Assembly: GCA_031282905.1 (NCBI GenBank)
Contig: JAITCV010000038.1
Location: 1-17,016, forward strand
Reading direction: 5' to 3'
Length of the DNA stretch: 17,016 nucleotides
Origin: Azoarcus sp.
Lineage (GTDB): Bacteria > Pseudomonadota > Gammaproteobacteria > Burkholderiales > Rhodocyclaceae
A program made the translations under genes and the position numbers. A model generated the notes under the pieces. The model was not told the origin of the DNA, did no database searches, and worked only from the letters and a program-made list of their open reading frames with translations. Shown one piece after another: positions 1 through 6,545 of this stretch (position 1 is the first letter of the stretch; the number at the start of each line of letters is the position of its first letter).

Positions 1-494
1 AGCGGGGTTTCGTAGAGGAAGTCGCGCCCGTTGATGGTAAACACCGGCTTCTTCGAGTATTTCTGCCCGTTGATGGTCAGGTCCTGCGGCACGTCTTCCA
101 CGCTCGTGCCCACGCCGGTCGGGGTGAGCACCCCGCCCAGGCCGGAACCGCCCGCGCGGATGCGCTCGGCAATCGAGCCGATCGGACAAAGCTCGATTTC
201 CATCTCGCCGACGAGCATCTGTCGTTGCGCTTCCTTGTTCAAGCCGATGTGGCCGGTGATCATCTTCTTCACCCGCTTGTTGCGCACCAGAAGACCAATG
301 CCTTCCGGCCCCTTGGTGGCGTCGGAAAACGCCGCGTCGTCGCCGATCACCGTAAGATCCTTGACGCCGGCATCAAGAATGGCCTGCATCAACCGTGGCG
401 GCGTGCCGTTCCCCATGAATCCGCCATACATGATGGTCATGCCATCACGCAAAAATCCAGCAACCTTGTCGATTTCCAGTCTTTTGGATTTCAT
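1..494 (-). CDS. atoD: CoA-transferase family I, alpha subunit (AtoD-like), 5' part only
   Basis: The minus-strand frame starts with ATG at 494 and runs off the left edge after about 164 codons; the 3' part is missing. It begins MKSKRLEIDKVAGFLRDGMT, continues IMYGGFMGNGTPPRLMQAIL, and later reads TGHIGLNKEAQRQM and GGSGLGGVLTPTGVGT. These follow E. coli AtoD closely (GMTIMVGGFMG, HIGTNPETGRRM, GGAGLGGFLTPTGVGT). The family moves CoA between an acyl-CoA and a free acid such as acetoacetate or acetate in the cytoplasm, and normally works with a beta subunit (AtoA-like) carrying the catalytic glutamate. That subunit is expected just beyond the left edge. A purine-rich Shine-Dalgarno (GAGGAG and GAGGGA) lies directly upstream of the start. 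A short dyad, CGGGTG-TGG-CACCCG (546-560), sits in the divergent gap and could be an operator. The family is sure; the exact substrate is not. Confidence 0.85.
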   Translation of the reverse strand, partial: MKSKRLEIDKVAGFLRDGMTIMYGGFMGNGTPPRLMQAILDAGVKDLTVIGDDAAFSDATKGPEGIGLLVRNKRVKKMITGHIGLNKEAQRQMLVGEMEIELCPIGSIAERIRAGGSGLGGVLTPTGVGTSVEDVPQDLTINGQKYSKKPVFTINGRDFLYETP

Positions 495-689
495 TCCCTC
501 GATCTCCTCGAATAAATGTTTACTGGCGCCATGCTGGCGACCGACCGGGTGTGGCACCCGATAGCTGGAGAGTTTACAGCAACTGAATTGGTAACAGGCT
601 CCGAAAGAGCGTGCGCGAAAATCCCGACTTTGCGGAAAACTTGCGGCCAGAGCGAAAAATCGCGCGAAGAGCGGGAACCCGAACAGGGC

Positions 690-716
690 TTAGCACTCTT
701 ATGTGCCGAGTGCTAA
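690..716 (+). promoter_or_regulatory. CIRCE operator (HrcA binding site) upstream of rpoH
   Basis: The sequence reads TTAGCACTC, nine bases, GAGTGCTAA: a perfect 9-9-9 inverted repeat identical to the classical CIRCE consensus. It ends 27 bases before the rpoH start and 11 bases before its Shine-Dalgarno. CIRCE is the binding site of the heat-shock repressor HrcA, so rpoH transcription is predicted to be repressed by HrcA and released on heat shock. In the transcript the same bases could form a 9-bp 5' hairpin. I could not assign clear -35 and -10 boxes around it. Confidence 0.95.
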
Positions 717-743
717 CATATGCGCCCAGGAGGTGTCTTTGTC

Positions 744-1604
744 ATGAATCAAGCGCTGTCTTTCCCCGTCCCCTGCTGCGTCGGCAGCATCGACCAGTAC
801 ATTCACTCGGTCAATCGGCTCCCCATGCTCTCGGAAGAGGAGGAAGTCGATCTGGCGACCCGTCTGCGCGACCATGGCGATCTCGATGCCGCGCGCCAAC
901 TGATCATGTCCCACTTGCGGGTCGTGGTGTCGATCGCGCGCGGCTACCTGGGCTATGGCCTGCCTCATGCCGATCTGATCCAGGAAGGCAATATCGGGTT
1001 GATGAAAGCGGTCAAACGCTTCGATCCCGCGCGCGGTGTTCGTCTGGTGTCCTTTGCCATACATTGGATCAAGGCTGAAATCCACGAATTCATCGTGCGC
1101 AACTGGCGGCTGGTGAAAATCGCCACCACCAAGGCCCAGCGCAAGCTTTTTTTCAACCTGCGCAGCATGAAGCAGCAAGACGCCACGCTGGGCCGCGAGG
1201 ATGTTCAAACGATCGCCGCCCGGCTGGGGGTCAAGCCCGAAGAAGTCGTGGAGATGGAAACCCGTTTGTGCGGCCACGAAATCCCACTCGAAGGCAGCAA
1301 TGGCGACGATGAAAACGAACGCTTCGCGCCGATTGCCTGGTTGCCCGCCCCGGGCGCCGAACCTCTGGCTCTGCTCGAACGCGACCGGCGCGACCGGCTC
1401 CATGGCGAAGGCTTGCGTCACGCGCTCGATGCCCTCGACCCTCGCAGCCGCGACATCGTCGAACGGCGCTGGCTGGTCGAAGACGGGGATGCCGCCACCC
1501 TGCATGAACTCGCCGCCCAGTATGGCGTCTCCGCCGAACGTATCCGCCAGATCGAAACGCGCGCAATGCAGAAAATGCGCGTCTTGCTCGCGCCAGCCAA
1601 CTGA
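744..1604 (+). CDS. rpoH: RNA polymerase heat-shock sigma factor sigma-32 (RpoH)
   Basis: The 286-residue product is close to E. coli RpoH in length (284). It directs core RNA polymerase to heat-shock promoters. Region 2 is well preserved (LIQEGNIGLMKAVKRFDPARG, then FAIHWIKAEIHEFIVRNWRL). The RpoH box QRKLFFNLR lies at residues 132-140, the diagnostic motif separating sigma-32 from other sigma-70 group members. The region 4.2 helix-turn-helix (ELAAQYGVSAERIRQIE) is near residues 253-280. I chose the ATG at 744 because a near-perfect Shine-Dalgarno AGGAGGTG (728-735) is 8 bases upstream; an in-frame ATG at 720 would lie upstream of that ribosome site. A CIRCE operator just upstream predicts HrcA control. 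In E. coli, FtsH degrades this protein, and ftsH lies in the same window. The gene appears monocistronic. Confidence 0.97.
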   Translation: MNQALSFPVPCCVGSIDQYIHSVNRLPMLSEEEEVDLATRLRDHGDLDAARQLIMSHLRVVVSIARGYLGYGLPHADLIQEGNIGLMKAVKRFDPARGVRLVSFAIHWIKAEIHEFIVRNWRLVKIATTKAQRKLFFNLRSMKQQDATLGREDVQTIAARLGVKPEEVVEMETRLCGHEIPLEGSNGDDENERFAPIAWLPAPGAEPLALLERDRRDRLHGEGLRHALDALDPRSRDIVERRWLVEDGDAATLHELAAQYGVSAERIRQIETRAMQKMRVLLAPAN

Positions 1605-1692
1605 AAGAATACGGGGAGGGACCGGAGCAGGGCGCAAGTCCCGCGATTTCCCGCCTTTTCGTCCGGTTTCCAGCGGAACTCCCGGCATCTCT

Positions 1693-1723
1693 TTCTGGTC
1701 ATATGGCACGCATCTGCTATAGT
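1693..1723 (+). promoter_or_regulatory. Possible extended -10 promoter for yccA
   Basis: TGC-TATAGT at 1715-1723 is an extended -10 element (TGn plus five of six TATAAT bases). The best -35 candidate, TTCTGG at 1693-1698, is weak and 19 bases away, which is tolerable for an extended -10 promoter. It would give a leader of roughly 80 bases before the yccA start at 1813. This is pattern recognition only. Confidence 0.35.
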
Positions 1724-1812
1724 TGGCAGTTGATGCCGACGACACGGATTTCAGACGGCACTGCTGTTCACTCCCCCTTTACCCTCTATTTACCCCGAAG
1801 GAGATTCGACAG

Positions 1813-2478
1813 ATGGAAGCTCTCGATACCCTGAGTCGCTCGCAGGATCGCACACTGGCGACCAACCGACTGATTCGCAACACCTATACCCTGCTGGCGC
1901 TGACGCTGGCGTTTTCCGCCCTGATGGCCGGGGTGGCCATGCTTTTCCGCCTTCCCTACCTGGGACCATTGATAACCTTTGCAGGCTATGTCGGGCTGCT
2001 TTTCCTGACCACCAAGTTCCGCAACAGCGGCATGGGCATCGTGTGCGTGTTCGCGCTCACTGGCTTCATGGGTGCAACGCTGGGGCCACTGCTGTCGTAT
2101 TACCTCGCTACTGCCCACGGTACCCAACTGGTCATGCAGGCGCTGGGGGCTACCGCGCTGGTTTTCTTCGCGTTGTCGGCCTATGCGTTCTATAGCCGCA
2201 AGGATTTTTCCTTCATGGGCGGCTTTCTGTGCGTGGGTGTGCTCGTGGCCTTCCTCGGCGGAATCGCGGCGATCCTCTTCGATATCCCGGCGCTGTCGCT
2301 GGCGGTATCCGCGGCGTTCATCCTGCTTTCCTCGGGAATAATCCTGTATCAGACCAGCCAGATCATCCATGGCGGAGAAACCAACTACGTCATGGCGACC
2401 GTTACCCTCTATGTGTCGATCTACAACCTGTTCGTCAACCTGCTGCACCTGTTGAGCGTATTCAGCGGCGACGACTGA
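1813..2478 (+). CDS. yccA: YccA-like Bax inhibitor-1 family membrane protein, FtsH modulator
   Basis: The 221-residue product matches E. coli YccA (219 residues) along its length: RNTYTLLALTLAFSALMAG near the N-terminus, LGATALVFFALSAYAFYSRKD in the middle and QIIHGGETNYVMATVTLYVS near the C-terminus. It is almost wholly hydrophobic, consistent with about seven transmembrane helices (BI-1/TMBIM fold) in the inner membrane. In E. coli, YccA binds FtsH-HflKC, is a slow FtsH substrate and can inhibit it when stabilised; that role here is inferred from family. The start at 1813 was chosen because AAGGAGA (1798-1804) is 8 bases upstream and the resulting N-terminus matches the family. An upstream in-frame ATG at 1723 would add a non-conserved 30-residue extension. 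The charged N-terminal tail (LSRSQDRTLATNR) is cytoplasmic and is the part FtsH needs in E. coli. Confidence 0.93.
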   Translation: MEALDTLSRSQDRTLATNRLIRNTYTLLALTLAFSALMAGVAMLFRLPYLGPLITFAGYVGLLFLTTKFRNSGMGIVCVFALTGFMGATLGPLLSYYLATAHGTQLVMQALGATALVFFALSAYAFYSRKDFSFMGGFLCVGVLVAFLGGIAAILFDIPALSLAVSAAFILLSSGIILYQTSQIIHGGETNYVMATVTLYVSIYNLFVNLLHLLSVFSGDD

Positions 2479-2480
2479 TC

Positions 2481-2555
2481 AAAAAAACAGAGGACGGAAG
2501 GCAGAAAAATCACCGGGCGTTTCGCGCCCGCATATTGGCTGTCTTTTGTCCTCTG
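2481..2555 (-). terminator. Long stem-loop with T-tract, terminator of the minus-strand CBS-domain gene
   Basis: Left arm 2488-2504 pairs with right arm 2539-2555 over 17 positions, three of them G-U, including perfect CAGAGGAC/GTCCTCTG. A second small hairpin, CGGGCG-TTTCG-CGCCCG (2514-2530), is nested in the loop. On the minus strand the stem is followed by seven T (A7 at 2481-2487), the layout of a rho-independent terminator for the minus-strand gene ending at 2579. On the plus strand no clean T-run follows, so termination of yccA is less certain. A second direct copy of GTCCTCTG follows around 2564-2571. Confidence 0.75.
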
Positions 2556-2578
2556 ACCTTTCTGTCCTCTGAAAGCTT

Positions 2579-3898
2579 CTATGCCGCCTGAGCTTCGCTC
2601 TCGTCATCGCTGGCGGATTCGGGCAGGCGGCTTGCCAGCACCTTGTCGATGCGTTTGCCGTCGAGATCGACGACTTCGAGCCGCCATGCTTCCCAAGTCG
2701 TGACATCGCCGGTGCGCGGCAATCTTCCAAGCAGCCACATGATCATGCCCGACAAGGTGTGGTAGCGCCCCTTGTCTTCTTCGGGGACTTCCCTCAATTC
2801 GAGCAAATCCTTGAGTTCGGGCAGAGGAATGAGACCGTCGAGCAGCCAGGAACCCTCTTCGCGCTGCACGGCCCAGGCGTCCTCCTGGCGATCCGTGCGG
2901 AATTCGCCCGTCACCGCTTCCATTACATCCTGGAGCGCGACCAGCCCCTGCACCTCGCCGTATTCGTCGATCACGAACACCATGTGCGAACTGGAAGCGC
3001 GAAACTGTTCGAGCAATTCCATGCCGGTAAGCGACTCGGGCACGTAGACCGGCGTCTGCAATTGGCGGGCGATATCGGCCCTGCCGCCCTTGAGCGTCTG
3101 GTTGAAAAGCTGTTTGCTCGAAATGATGCCCAGGATGTCGTCGAGCCCTCCCCGGCACACCGGGAAGCGTGAATGCTCGGATTCGGCCATGCGAGCAAGG
3201 TTTTCTTCCAGCGGGCGTTCGATGTCGAGCCAGACGATATCGGAGCGCGGCACCATCAGCGAACCGATCTGGCGATCGTCGAGGCGGAAGACGTTGCGCA
3301 CCATGGCATGCTCGTTCTTCTCGATGACACCGCTCTCCGAACCCTCTTCGAGCAGGGCGTGGATTTCCTCTTCGGTCACCCCGGGCGTTTTTTCATCGCG
3401 CAGGCCCAGGGCGCGCAGGAACAGCGCGGTCGAGCCCGCGAGCAGGCGCACGAAAGGGCGGGAAATGATCGCCAGCGCATTCATCGGACGCGCAACCCGG
3501 CGGGCGATGCCTTCCGGATCGATCTGGGCGATGCGCTTGGGCACCAGTTCGCCGATCACGATCGACACATAGGTGATCGATATCACCGCGAACACAGTGG
3601 CGCAGATTTCGCTTGGGCGTTGCTCGAAACCGATGGATTGAAACCAGACCGCCAGCGGCGCGGCCAACGCGGCCTCACCGACGATGCCGTTGAGGATGCC
3701 GATGGACGTGATGCCGATCTGGATCGTCGACAGGAAGTGGGTAGGTTCTTCGCCGAGCTTGATGGCCACCTGGGCGGCGGCGTCGCCGTCTTCGGCCCGG
3801 CGGGCCAGTTTGCCGCGCCGCGCCGCGATCAACGCGATTTCGGACATGGCGAAGATACCGTTAAGCAGGATCAGGACAACGAGTACGATGATTTCCAT
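2579..3898 (-). CDS. HlyC/CorC-family membrane protein (DUF21-CBS-CorC_HlyC)
   Basis: The 439-residue product has the standard three-part layout. An N-terminal CNNM/DUF21 membrane domain (about 1-190) contains LILLNGIFAMSEIALIAARR at the start and GELVPK at 116-121. A tandem CBS pair (about 210-335) starts at MVPRSDIVWLD and includes FVIDEYGEVQGLV. A C-terminal CorC_HlyC domain (about 345-430) contains WLLDGLIPLPELKDLL. Relatives are implicated in Mg2+/Co2+ or polyamine export and resistance; despite the family name they are not haemolysins. Substrate specificity cannot be read here. The start ATG at 3898 has no strong Shine-Dalgarno, but it places the first hydrophobic helix at the very N-terminus as usual. 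The gene is single, converges on yccA and has a strong terminator. Its tail (ESASDDESEAQAA) is acidic and non-conserved. E. coli paralogues include YtfL (PaeA) and YfjD. Confidence 0.9.
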   Translation of the reverse strand: MEIIVLVVLILLNGIFAMSEIALIAARRGKLARRAEDGDAAAQVAIKLGEEPTHFLSTIQIGITSIGILNGIVGEAALAAPLAVWFQSIGFEQRPSEICATVFAVISITYVSIVIGELVPKRIAQIDPEGIARRVARPMNALAIISRPFVRLLAGSTALFLRALGLRDEKTPGVTEEEIHALLEEGSESGVIEKNEHAMVRNVFRLDDRQIGSLMVPRSDIVWLDIERPLEENLARMAESEHSRFPVCRGGLDDILGIISSKQLFNQTLKGGRADIARQLQTPVYVPESLTGMELLEQFRASSSHMVFVIDEYGEVQGLVALQDVMEAVTGEFRTDRQEDAWAVQREEGSWLLDGLIPLPELKDLLELREVPEEDKGRYHTLSGMIMWLLGRLPRTGDVTTWEAWRLEVVDLDGKRIDKVLASRLPESASDDESEAQAA

Positions 3899-4400
3899 TT
3901 AGTCGTGCCCGCGTGGAAATGACGTCCGCGCGGGAGATAGATTTGGCGGACAATTTAGCACACCTCGCCGCCATCTCATGGTTTTGCGGTTTGCGCGCGA
4001 TTCAATGTGGAGGGGAACCTTCCAGACGAAGCGCCGCGCTTGTCATTCACTCGCCACCTTGGGCGCTATCCATCCAGGTGCGGCGCATGCGTCAATGGCA
4101 AATATATTGTCATTGACTGTGCGCAAATCCGTCTTTCTTGCTTCTGCTTGTCACCTTTGCCAGCGCAGCAGTCGTTCCATTTTTCGTGGTGAGCTTGTTC
4201 CGGCAACCGCTCGATGGCATCCTCGAGCGCTCATTGGATATTGATGCTCCATTCGTATGCTGAATTCTTGCATTGTCGCAGGTCATCGCCTAACATCGCG
4301 CCCCGGTGGAATGCGTCACAAGCGGCGTACCCCTCGAACTTTCACGTTGGCGATTTCCAACCCATGCGGGTTTCACAAGCATTTTTCCAAGGAGTCGATC
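3899..4400. other. Gene-poor 0.5-kb stretch upstream of the unrecognised gene
   Basis: I find no convincing gene here on either strand; the open frames lack ribosome sites and read as scrambled, Cys/Arg/His-rich peptides. The DNA is visibly less GC-rich than the flanking housekeeping genes. It contains a 27-bp dyad at 4091-4117 with a TTGACT hexamer at its right end, a weak promoter-like pair (TTGGAT 4234-4239, 16 bases, TATGCT 4256-4261), and an attC-like bulged inverted repeat at 4285-4354. Any of these could belong to the regulatory region of the gene starting at 4401. Confidence 0.5.
4091..4117. promoter_or_regulatory. 27-bp dyad, candidate operator
   Basis: GTCAATG at the left end mirrors CATTGAC at the right end. 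CAA and TTG continue the symmetry inward around an ATATA centre, with a single non-matching pair (G/T). Ten Watson-Crick pairs in a 27-bp site with an AT-rich centre resembles a dimeric regulator's operator more than a terminator. It lies about 280 bases before the start of the unrecognised gene. No regulator family is assigned. Confidence 0.45.
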
Positions 4401-5126
4401 ATGCTTGGCAAGTCGAAACAGCAAGAGAAGCAAGAACCACCAATGGATCCGAAAACAGCGGCTTTCATCAATGCCATTCGGGAGCGCAGCAAGGAAGATC
4501 CACTGATTGGCGCAAAACTTGGCGCCAAAGAAGTGTTCCAGCGACTGATTGTCGGTATGAAGGATTCGAAGGGAGTTCACATCGAGTCTCTTCTGACCGC
4601 ATTGGGCGCCTTGGTGGGGTATGCATGCCAAGCCAATCTTCGCGCGCAAGCCTTGGCCAAAGGCATGCCAGCAACAGCGCCGTTCCAGGTCGTCGGAACA
4701 CAAGACGGCAAACAGTATTTCTTCGGTGATCCCCTGAACGACGCACTCGCCGGGTCTCAATACTCCGTATGGGGTTTGGTAGGGGGCGCTGCACAGCATG
4801 CGGGGGCCAAGGACTTCCCCGATCTGAATGAAATCTTTCAATACACTGCTTCCGTATTGGGCAGCGAGCGGTTCGGGATTCCTCGTATTCCCGATGATCA
4901 CAAACCTGCCGATACTCCACTCAACTACTTGAAGGGACTTTGGCCAACACTTTTGCCAACCGTGGAACTGTTTTGCCCAAACCCGGCGGAGTGGCCAATC
5001 CTTTATAGCCTCGCCATCCAAGAGGCAATCTACGCGGGCAAGGAATCGATCGACCCTGGTTTGGCGTTTCGCATAGTCATGGAGAGCGCCATTCCAATGT
5101 CAAAGGTCGATCTCGCCAACCCCTGA
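4401..5126 (+). CDS. Hypothetical protein, 241 residues, family not recognised
   Basis: I do not recognise this protein. The start at 4401 is well supported: AAGGAG (4389-4394) is 6 bases upstream. The first 20 residues are charged and probably disordered (MLGKSKQQEKQEPPMDPK). A mixed-charge helical region follows (AAFINAIRERSKEDPLIGAK), then a mildly hydrophobic helix (HIESLLTALGALVGYACQAN). The C-terminal half is globular-looking and rich in Pro and aromatic residues (LKGLWPTLLPTVELFCPNP). There is no signal peptide, clear transmembrane helix or catalytic signature, so it is probably soluble and cytoplasmic. It stands alone, with about 500 bases of non-coding DNA before it and 364 after. 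Its base composition is lower in GC than its neighbours, which suggests acquisition by transfer. The forward frame was preferred over the overlapping antisense frame (4290-5021) because of its ribosome site and more natural composition. Confidence 0.7.
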   Translation: MLGKSKQQEKQEPPMDPKTAAFINAIRERSKEDPLIGAKLGAKEVFQRLIVGMKDSKGVHIESLLTALGALVGYACQANLRAQALAKGMPATAPFQVVGTQDGKQYFFGDPLNDALAGSQYSVWGLVGGAAQHAGAKDFPDLNEIFQYTASVLGSERFGIPRIPDDHKPADTPLNYLKGLWPTLLPTVELFCPNPAEWPILYSLAIQEAIYAGKESIDPGLAFRIVMESAIPMSKVDLANP

Positions 5127-5155
5127 CATGGCGCCGGATTTTTGTTGTTTTTGCA

Positions 5156-5190
5156 TGGTTTGAAGGCAGGCTTTGCCTGCCTTCAAACCA
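5156..5190. repeat. Perfect inverted repeat, 16-bp stem and 3-base loop
   Basis: The left arm TGGTTTGAAGGCAGGC (5156-5171) is exactly complementary to the right arm GCCTGCCTTCAAACCA (5175-5190), with loop TTT. It begins 29 bases after the stop of the hypothetical gene. A T-rich stretch precedes it on the plus strand and none follows, so it is not a textbook intrinsic terminator in either direction. It may still block exonucleases or transcription, or be the remnant of a mobile palindrome. Confidence 0.85.
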
Positions 5191-5416
5191 GATCGAAAAG
5201 CAGGACTATAGTGGCAAAATTCATCATGGACGATTTCCCCGGTTTCATTGACCGGTTCATTTGATCGTTTTGATCCAAACAATAAATTCCTTCCATTACA
5301 ACCGTATTGGTATCCGTGATTGGCAGCCCCGGGTTTTTCCTGACCTCTATTTCTTGTCTTCTCCTTTGCGTTTCGAGTGGCTCGCCGGAACTGGAATCTC
5401 GCCGGTCGCGTCGTAC

Positions 5417-5441
5417 GGATTGCCGCGCGCCTCGCAATGAC
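5417..5441 (-). repeat. REP-like palindromic element
   Basis: Read on the minus strand this is GTCATTGCGAGG followed by CGCGCGGCAATCC. The ATTGC...GCAAT arms and the flanking GTCA and CC match a widespread family of dispersed repeats (general form GTCATTGCGAG...GCAATCC) that I recall from many proteobacterial intergenic regions. A partial second copy, TGGCAATCCA, is at 5471-5480. Family assignment is from memory of the motif. Confidence 0.5.
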
Positions 5442-5490
5442 ATAATTCATATGCCATTGAAAGTACCCGTGGCAATCCAGCGGGTTGGTT

Positions 5491-6384
5491 TCAGCGGCTT
5501 TTTATCATCGTGCCGACGCCGTGATCCGTGAGGATTTCCAACAGCAGGCAGTGTTCCACCCGACCGTCGATGATGTGCACCGACTGCACGCCGTTGCGCG
5601 CGGCCTCGAGCGCGGAGCTGATCTTGGGCAGCATGCCGCCGGAGAGGGTGCCGTCGGCGACCAGTTCGTCGATCTGGCGCGGGGTGAGCCCAGTGAGGAG
5701 ATTGCCCGCCTTGTCGAGCACGCCGGGGGTGTTGGTGAGCAGGACGAGTTTTTCGGCCTTGAGGATTTCGGCGAGCTTTCCGGCCACCACGTCGGCGTTG
5801 ATGTTATAGGTTTCGCCGCCGTCGCCGACGCCGATGGGGGCGATGACCGGGATGAAATCGCCCTGATCAAGCAGAGCGATCGGGCTGGGATCGATCTGGG
5901 TGATCTCGCCGACCTGGCCAATGTCGACCAAGTCGCCCAAGGGCGCGTCTTTTTTCTGGATCAACAGCTTCCTGGCGCGGATGAAACGCGCGTCCTTGCC
6001 GGTGAGGCCGATGGCCTTGCCGCCGTGCTGGTTGATGAGGTTGACGATTTCCTTGTTGACCTGGCCGCCGAGCACCATCTCGACCACGTCCATGGTTTCG
6101 GCGTCCGTCACCCGCAAGCCTTGGACGAATTCGCCTTTCTTGCCGACTTTGGAGAGCAGGTTCTCGATCTGCGGCCCGCCGCCGTGCACAACCACCGGGT
6201 TGAGGCCGACGAGTTTCAGCAGCACCACATCGCGGGCGAAACAGTCCTTGAGATGCGGGTCGGTCATGGCGTTGCCGCCATATTTGATGACGATGGTTTT
6301 GTCGGAGAAGCGGCGGATGTAGGGTAGGGCTTCGGCCAGGATTTCGGCCTTGAGGCTGGGCGTGATCGAGCGTGGGGTGTCCAT
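5491..6384 (-). CDS. argB: Acetylglutamate kinase (ArgB)
   Basis: The 297-residue product phosphorylates N-acetyl-L-glutamate with ATP, the second step of arginine synthesis, in the cytoplasm. Motifs of the amino-acid kinase fold are in order: TIVIKYGGNAM (about 30-40), VVVHGGGPQIENLL, GLRVTDAETMDVVEMVLGG, LLTNTPGVLD and GGMLPKISSALEA near the C-terminus. The roughly 28-residue N-terminal helix before the first strand (LKAEILAEALPYIRRFSDK) is typical of hexameric, arginine-inhibited enzymes, so feedback inhibition is likely. The start at 6384 matches the family N-terminus, though its Shine-Dalgarno is weak. The gene is divergent from dnaE and not in an arg operon here. No clear ArgR site or terminator was recognised. 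Confidence 0.97.
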   Translation of the reverse strand: MDTPRSITPSLKAEILAEALPYIRRFSDKTIVIKYGGNAMTDPHLKDCFARDVVLLKLVGLNPVVVHGGGPQIENLLSKVGKKGEFVQGLRVTDAETMDVVEMVLGGQVNKEIVNLINQHGGKAIGLTGKDARFIRARKLLIQKKDAPLGDLVDIGQVGEITQIDPSPIALLDQGDFIPVIAPIGVGDGGETYNINADVVAGKLAEILKAEKLVLLTNTPGVLDKAGNLLTGLTPRQIDELVADGTLSGGMLPKISSALEAARNGVQSVHIIDGRVEHCLLLEILTDHGVGTMIKSR

Positions 6385-6516
6385 GGGGGATCCAGGAAAA
6401 CAGGGGGAGACAGAAGACAGACAAAGCGACCTGCCGCGTGAATTCTAGGCGATCCGCAAAGCAGGGGACAGACAGGACGGCGGCAAAGCGCCACATGGAT
6501 TTTCTGTTCCCTGATT

Positions 6517-6545
6517 CCTGAGCGTCTGTTCCGCTCAGGTAAAAT
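6517..6545 (+). promoter_or_regulatory. Inverted repeat next to a TAAAAT -10 box upstream of dnaE
   Basis: CCTGAGCG (6517-6524) and CGCTCAGG (6532-6539) form a perfect 8-bp inverted repeat with a 7-base loop. The next bases, TAAAAT (6540-6545), match the -10 consensus at five of six positions. The repeat occupies the spacer region where RNA polymerase would bind, so it may act as an operator. The -35 box is poor. If this promoter is used, transcription would begin near 6552, downstream of the first possible dnaE ATG. Confidence 0.4.

Larger units (their letters stand above)
5127..5490. other. Intergenic stretch with hairpins and REP-like sequence
   Basis: No convincing gene is present. In order it contains a T-rich run just after the upstream stop codon, a perfect 16-bp stem hairpin (5156-5190), an AT-rich segment with small dyads (CCGGT...ACCGG near 5244-5260 and repeated TGATC near 5263-5277), and a REP-like element (5417-5441) followed by a partial copy TGGCAATCCA (5471-5480). 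It ends at the argB stop codon. Repeats and low GC together make this a likely junction of inserted DNA. Confidence 0.5.

Noticed and set aside
552..566. TGGCAC...GCTGG, resembling a sigma-54 promoter
   Set aside because: The GG and GC pairs are separated by 9 bases instead of 10, and the -12 part is poor.
720..743. Upstream in-frame ATG for rpoH at 720
   Set aside because: It lies before the strong AGGAGGTG site, adds eight non-conserved residues and sits right at the CIRCE edge; ATG 744 fits the ribosome site and family length.
699..1745. A 348-codon minus-strand frame opposite rpoH
   Set aside because: It covers rpoH and the CIRCE element, has no homology features, and its composition is typical of an antisense frame.
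3913..4244. Short plus-strand frames starting at 3913, 3978 and 4007
   Set aside because: They overlap each other, lack Shine-Dalgarno sequences and give Cys/His/Arg-rich scrambled peptides.
4290..5021. A 243-codon minus-strand frame opposite the hypothetical gene
   Set aside because: It has no ribosome site at its start and an unnatural Trp/Cys/Arg-rich translation. The forward frame has a well-spaced AAGGAG.
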